64,000 nucleotides of DNA from Indioceanicola profundi (lineage in GTDB: Bacteria > Pseudomonadota > Alphaproteobacteria > Azospirillales > Azospirillaceae), in the NCBI RefSeq assembly GCF_003568845.1, contig NZ_CP030126.1, positions 2,445,001 to 2,509,000 of the forward strand, in the 5' to 3' direction. The notes under the pieces are model-generated. The model saw nothing but the letters and a program-made list of their open reading frames with translations, had not been told where the DNA came from and did not search any database. Below, piece after piece: positions 61,638-64,000 of the stretch (position 1 is the stretch's first letter; each line of letters opens with the position of its first letter). The position numbers were made by a program, and so were the translations under genes.

Positions 61638-62633
61638 ATGGAAACGGTAACCATCGCCGATACAGGCATCGTGGCCTCCAGGATCGGGCTCGGCACCTGG
61701 GCCATCGGCGGCTGGATGTGGGGCGGGACGGAGGAGCGGGAGGCCATCGCCACCATCCATGCCGCCCTGGACCGGGGCATCACCCTGATCGACACGGCCC
61801 CGGTCTACGGCTTCGGCCAGTCGGAAGAGATCGTGGGCAAGGCGCTGGCCATGGACGGGCGGCGGCAGCGCGCCGTCATCGCCACCAAGGCCGCCCTGGA
61901 CTGGACCGGGGGAAGCCCGTTCCGCAACGCCTCCCGCGCCCGCATCATGCAGGAGGTGGAGGACAGCCTGCGCCGTCTCCGAACCGATGTGATCGACATC
62001 CTGCAGATCCACTGGCCCGACCCCGTGACACCGATGGAGGAGACGGCGCAGGCCATGGCCGACCTGCTGAAGGCCGGGAAGATCCGCGCCATCGGCGTCA
62101 GCAACTTCAGCCCGGCCCAGATGGACGCGTTCCGCGCCGTGGCCCCGCTGCATGTCTGCCAGCCGCCCTATAATCTGTTCGAGCGCGCCATCGACCGGGA
62201 CGTGCTGCCCTATTGCGAAAGCAACGGCATCGCCACCCTGACCTATGGCGCGCTCTGCCGCGGGCTGCTGTCCGGCCGCATGTCGGCGGAGACGAGGTTC
62301 GAGGGCGACGATCTGCGCCGCCACGACCCCAAGTTCCAGCAGCCCCGCTTCGGCCAGTATCTGGCGGCCGTGCGGAAGCTGGAGGAGGTGGCGGGCCGCC
62401 ATGGCAAGCGCGTGGTCCATCTGGCGGTGCGCTGGCTGCTGGACCGGCCAGGCGTCAGCGTCGCCCTGTGGGGTGCCCGCCATCCGGGGCAGCTCGATCC
62501 CGTGGGCGACGTCATGGGCTGGTCCCTGGACGCCGATGCCATGGCGGAGATCGACCGCATCCTGGCGGAAACCGTGACCGACCCCGTGGGGCCGGAATTC
62601 ATGGCCCCGCCGCTCCGCAAGTCCGCCGCCTGA
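61638..62633 (+). CDS. Aldo/keto reductase
   Basis: The 331-residue protein is a TIM-barrel aldo/keto reductase: LGLGTWAIGGWMWGG near the start, LIDTAPVYGFGQSEEIVGKAL with the catalytic Asp-Tyr, IATKAALDW with the Lys, DILQIHWPDP with the His, and IGVSNFSPAQMDAF. NADPH-dependent carbonyl reduction is expected; the substrate is unknown. ATG 61638 has GGAAGGAAGC upstream. The next gene starts 12 bases on, so they form an operon. Confidence 0.93.
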   Translation: METVTIADTGIVASRIGLGTWAIGGWMWGGTEEREAIATIHAALDRGITLIDTAPVYGFGQSEEIVGKALAMDGRRQRAVIATKAALDWTGGSPFRNASRARIMQEVEDSLRRLRTDVIDILQIHWPDPVTPMEETAQAMADLLKAGKIRAIGVSNFSPAQMDAFRAVAPLHVCQPPYNLFERAIDRDVLPYCESNGIATLTYGALCRGLLSGRMSAETRFEGDDLRRHDPKFQQPRFGQYLAAVRKLEEVAGRHGKRVVHLAVRWLLDRPGVSVALWGARHPGQLDPVGDVMGWSLDADAMAEIDRILAETVTDPVGPEFMAPPLRKSAA

Positions 62634-62645
62634 GGGAGATTGGAT

Positions 62646-63701
62646 ATGAGCAATCCGAGTTCCGCCAGGGTCGCCCTGGTCGCCGGGGCCGGCGGCATCA
62701 TCGGCCATGCCGTCTGCCATGAGCTGAAGGCGCAGGGCTGGCAGGTCCGTGCCCTGGCCCGCCGCGCCGTGCCCGGCATCGACTCCGTCACCGCGGACCT
62801 GACCGACGCGCGGGCCACGGCGGAGGCGTTGCGCGCCGCCAAGGACACCACGCACCTGTTCTACGCGGCCCTGAGCCCCGATCCCGACCTGTCCACGGAG
62901 GCGGAGCGGAACGGGCGCATGCTGGGCAACCTGCTGGACGGGCTGGAGGAGGCCGGCGCGCCCCTGCGCCGGGTGGTGATCTATCAGGGCTTCAAGATCT
63001 ACGGCATCCATCTGGGGGCGAAGGTGCCGACGCCGGCGCGGGAGAGCGATCCGCCCCACATGCCGCCCAACCTGTATCTGGCGCAGGAGGCGCAGTTGAA
63101 GCGCCGGGCGGAGCGGAGCGCCTGGGACTATGTGGCCCTGCGGCCGGACGTGGTGGTGGGCGACGTCCATGGCAATCCCATGAACATCGCGCTGGTGGTC
63201 GGGGTCTTCGCCGAGATTTCCCGCGCCCTGGGCATCCCGATGCGCTTTCCCGGCACCGACCTTGCCTACCGGCAGCTTGTCCAGTTCACGGATTCCGGCC
63301 TGTTGGCGCGGGCCAGCGCCTGGGCGGCGGAATCCGAGCGGGCGGCGGGCGAAGCCTTCAACGTCACCAATGGCGACGTCTTCCGGTGGGAGCGGATGTG
63401 GGAGGATGCGGCCGGGCATCTCGGCCTGAAGACCGCCGCGCCGGTTCCCCTGACCCTGACCCGCCACATGGCCGACAAAGGGCCGCTGTGGCGGGAGATC
63501 GCGGAGGCCAAGGGGCTGGTGCAGCCCGACCTTTCCGCCCTGGTGGGCTGGGGCTTCGGGGATTTCATCTTCCATACGGAGACGGACGTGATCTCCGACG
63601 TGAACAAGATCTACCGCCACGGCTTCACGGAACGGATGGATTCCACCCTTTCCCTGCTCACCGCCATCGACAGCCTGAAACGGCAGCGCGTGCTGCCCTG
63701 A
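62646..63701 (+). CDS. PRISE-like SDR family oxidoreductase
   Basis: The 351-residue protein is an extended short-chain dehydrogenase related to progesterone 5-beta-reductase/iridoid synthase: NAD(P) loop VAGAGGIIGHAV, then VVIYQGFKIYGIHLG with the catalytic Tyr and Lys region, and AWDYVALRPDVVVGD. These enzymes reduce enones with NADPH. ATG 62646 has GGGAG eight bases before; an in-frame TTG at 62640 is less likely. It is coupled to the aldo/keto reductase gene upstream. Together they suggest carbonyl or enone detoxification. Confidence 0.9.
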   Translation: MSNPSSARVALVAGAGGIIGHAVCHELKAQGWQVRALARRAVPGIDSVTADLTDARATAEALRAAKDTTHLFYAALSPDPDLSTEAERNGRMLGNLLDGLEEAGAPLRRVVIYQGFKIYGIHLGAKVPTPARESDPPHMPPNLYLAQEAQLKRRAERSAWDYVALRPDVVVGDVHGNPMNIALVVGVFAEISRALGIPMRFPGTDLAYRQLVQFTDSGLLARASAWAAESERAAGEAFNVTNGDVFRWERMWEDAAGHLGLKTAAPVPLTLTRHMADKGPLWREIAEAKGLVQPDLSALVGWGFGDFIFHTETDVISDVNKIYRHGFTERMDSTLSLLTAIDSLKRQRVLP

Positions 63702-63824
63702 GCACGTCACGGGCCGGGTGCGTGACGGGTTCGTATCGGCCCTGTTGCGCTGACCCGCGGTGCCTGCCGGTTCCGACCGGACAGGCGCCGCACCGACCCG
63801 TGACGCCCGTGAGGTGAAGGAACA

Positions 63825-64000
63825 ATGGCGACCTTGCTGAAGAATGGGCCGGCCCGCAGCGGCCGCGCCATGGTCCTGCGGCCGGTGATCCGTGGCGAGG
63901 ACCGTGCGGATTCGCGCGACCACGCCGGGGCCATAGCGGAGGCGGTCGGCCTCGCCAAGGCCATCGGGCTGGAGGTCGTGCATGCCGAGCGCATGAATCT
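63825..64000 (+). CDS. hflX: GTPase HflX, N-terminal fragment (partial)
   Basis: The frame opens at ATG 63825 with GGTGAAGG upstream and runs off the window after 58 codons. The visible text, GRAMVLRPVIR and then AEAVGLAKAIGLEVVHAER, matches the N-terminal domain of HflX, a ribosome-splitting GTPase, which has the form EAVGLA-x-AI-x-L-x-VV. The GTPase motifs lie beyond the window. In many proteobacteria hflX follows hfq, but here the preceding gene is an SDR. The call rests on about 55 residues. Confidence 0.65.
   Translation, partial: MATLLKNGPARSGRAMVLRPVIRGEDRADSRDHAGAIAEAVGLAKAIGLEVVHAERMN

Noticed and set aside
63707-63994. 95-residue frame opposite the window's right end
   Set aside because: It is antisense to the HflX-like start and has no motif; the HflX reading has a ribosome site and family match.
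1-64000. CRISPR arrays, prophage, insertion sequences and rRNA
   Set aside because: I looked for spaced direct repeats, transposase or integrase proteins, and rRNA-like sequence, and saw none.

Overview
The window is very GC-rich, densely coded DNA with alphaproteobacterial gene content: single-domain regulators of the HWE/HisKA_2 type, a che cluster using CheC, an NDUFS4-like complex I protein, DUF1275 and DUF2231 proteins, an IbpA-type Hsp20 and a NarK-type nitrate transporter. The style fits Rhodospirillales (Azospirillaceae-like). This is inferred from gene families only, because there is no rRNA gene in the window. No phage, transposase, CRISPR array or flagellar gene was found.

Layout. 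1-9600 is mostly housekeeping: the end of a histidine phosphatase, a SYLF lipoprotein-like protein, ftsE without ftsX, a ParA-like NTPase, moaB, a pair of hairpin repeats, a DMT exporter, ispE, recQ, a 2OG-Fe(II) oxygenase, tRNA-Thr(CGT) with a clear promoter, and an Hfq paralogue starting at TTG. 9871-15552 holds stress-type oxidoreductases (three SDRs, one with a Tat-like signal), a LysR regulator, a DUF2231 membrane protein and an ankyrin protein. 15695-19050 is a divergent pair, a NarK nitrate transporter and a PP2C-Ser/Thr kinase fusion. 19073-21721 has an Old Yellow Enzyme, its divergent LysR regulator and a small membrane protein.

The centre, 21896-40160, is a signalling island of about 18 kb. 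A long minus-strand run with start/stop overlaps encodes, in transcription order, REC-PAS-HWE kinase, CHASE-PAS kinase and response regulator; then a soluble MCP with two signalling tips exactly 300 residues apart, a triple CheW, CheB, a HEAT-repeat protein, CheR, CheY-like, CheA, STAS, CheY-like; then CheY-like, CheC, HWE kinase and regulator. Two more single-domain regulators flank it on the plus strand. With no flagellar or pilus genes, CheD or CheZ nearby, this looks like a chemosensory array for a non-classical output, and it is the best candidate for an under-described system here.

40251-50355 is transport: YeeE/YedE, an MFS exporter, a TauE/SafE permease with divergent LysR, lactate permease, an O-methyltransferase, an AtoE-type fatty acid transporter, a SelW-like protein and AzlCD. 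The lactate permease/methyltransferase gap and the atoE leader share a similar partly palindromic motif. 50468-58246 returns to signalling: a hybrid kinase, a response regulator and a KaiC-like double ATPase with no KaiA or KaiB, then an MFS transporter and a tandem-PAS hybrid kinase. 58265-63701 is stress-related: Hsp20, an NDUFS4-like protein and a small membrane protein in one operon, DUF4142, DUF1275, an aldo/keto reductase and a PRISE-like SDR. The window ends in the first codons of a probable hflX.
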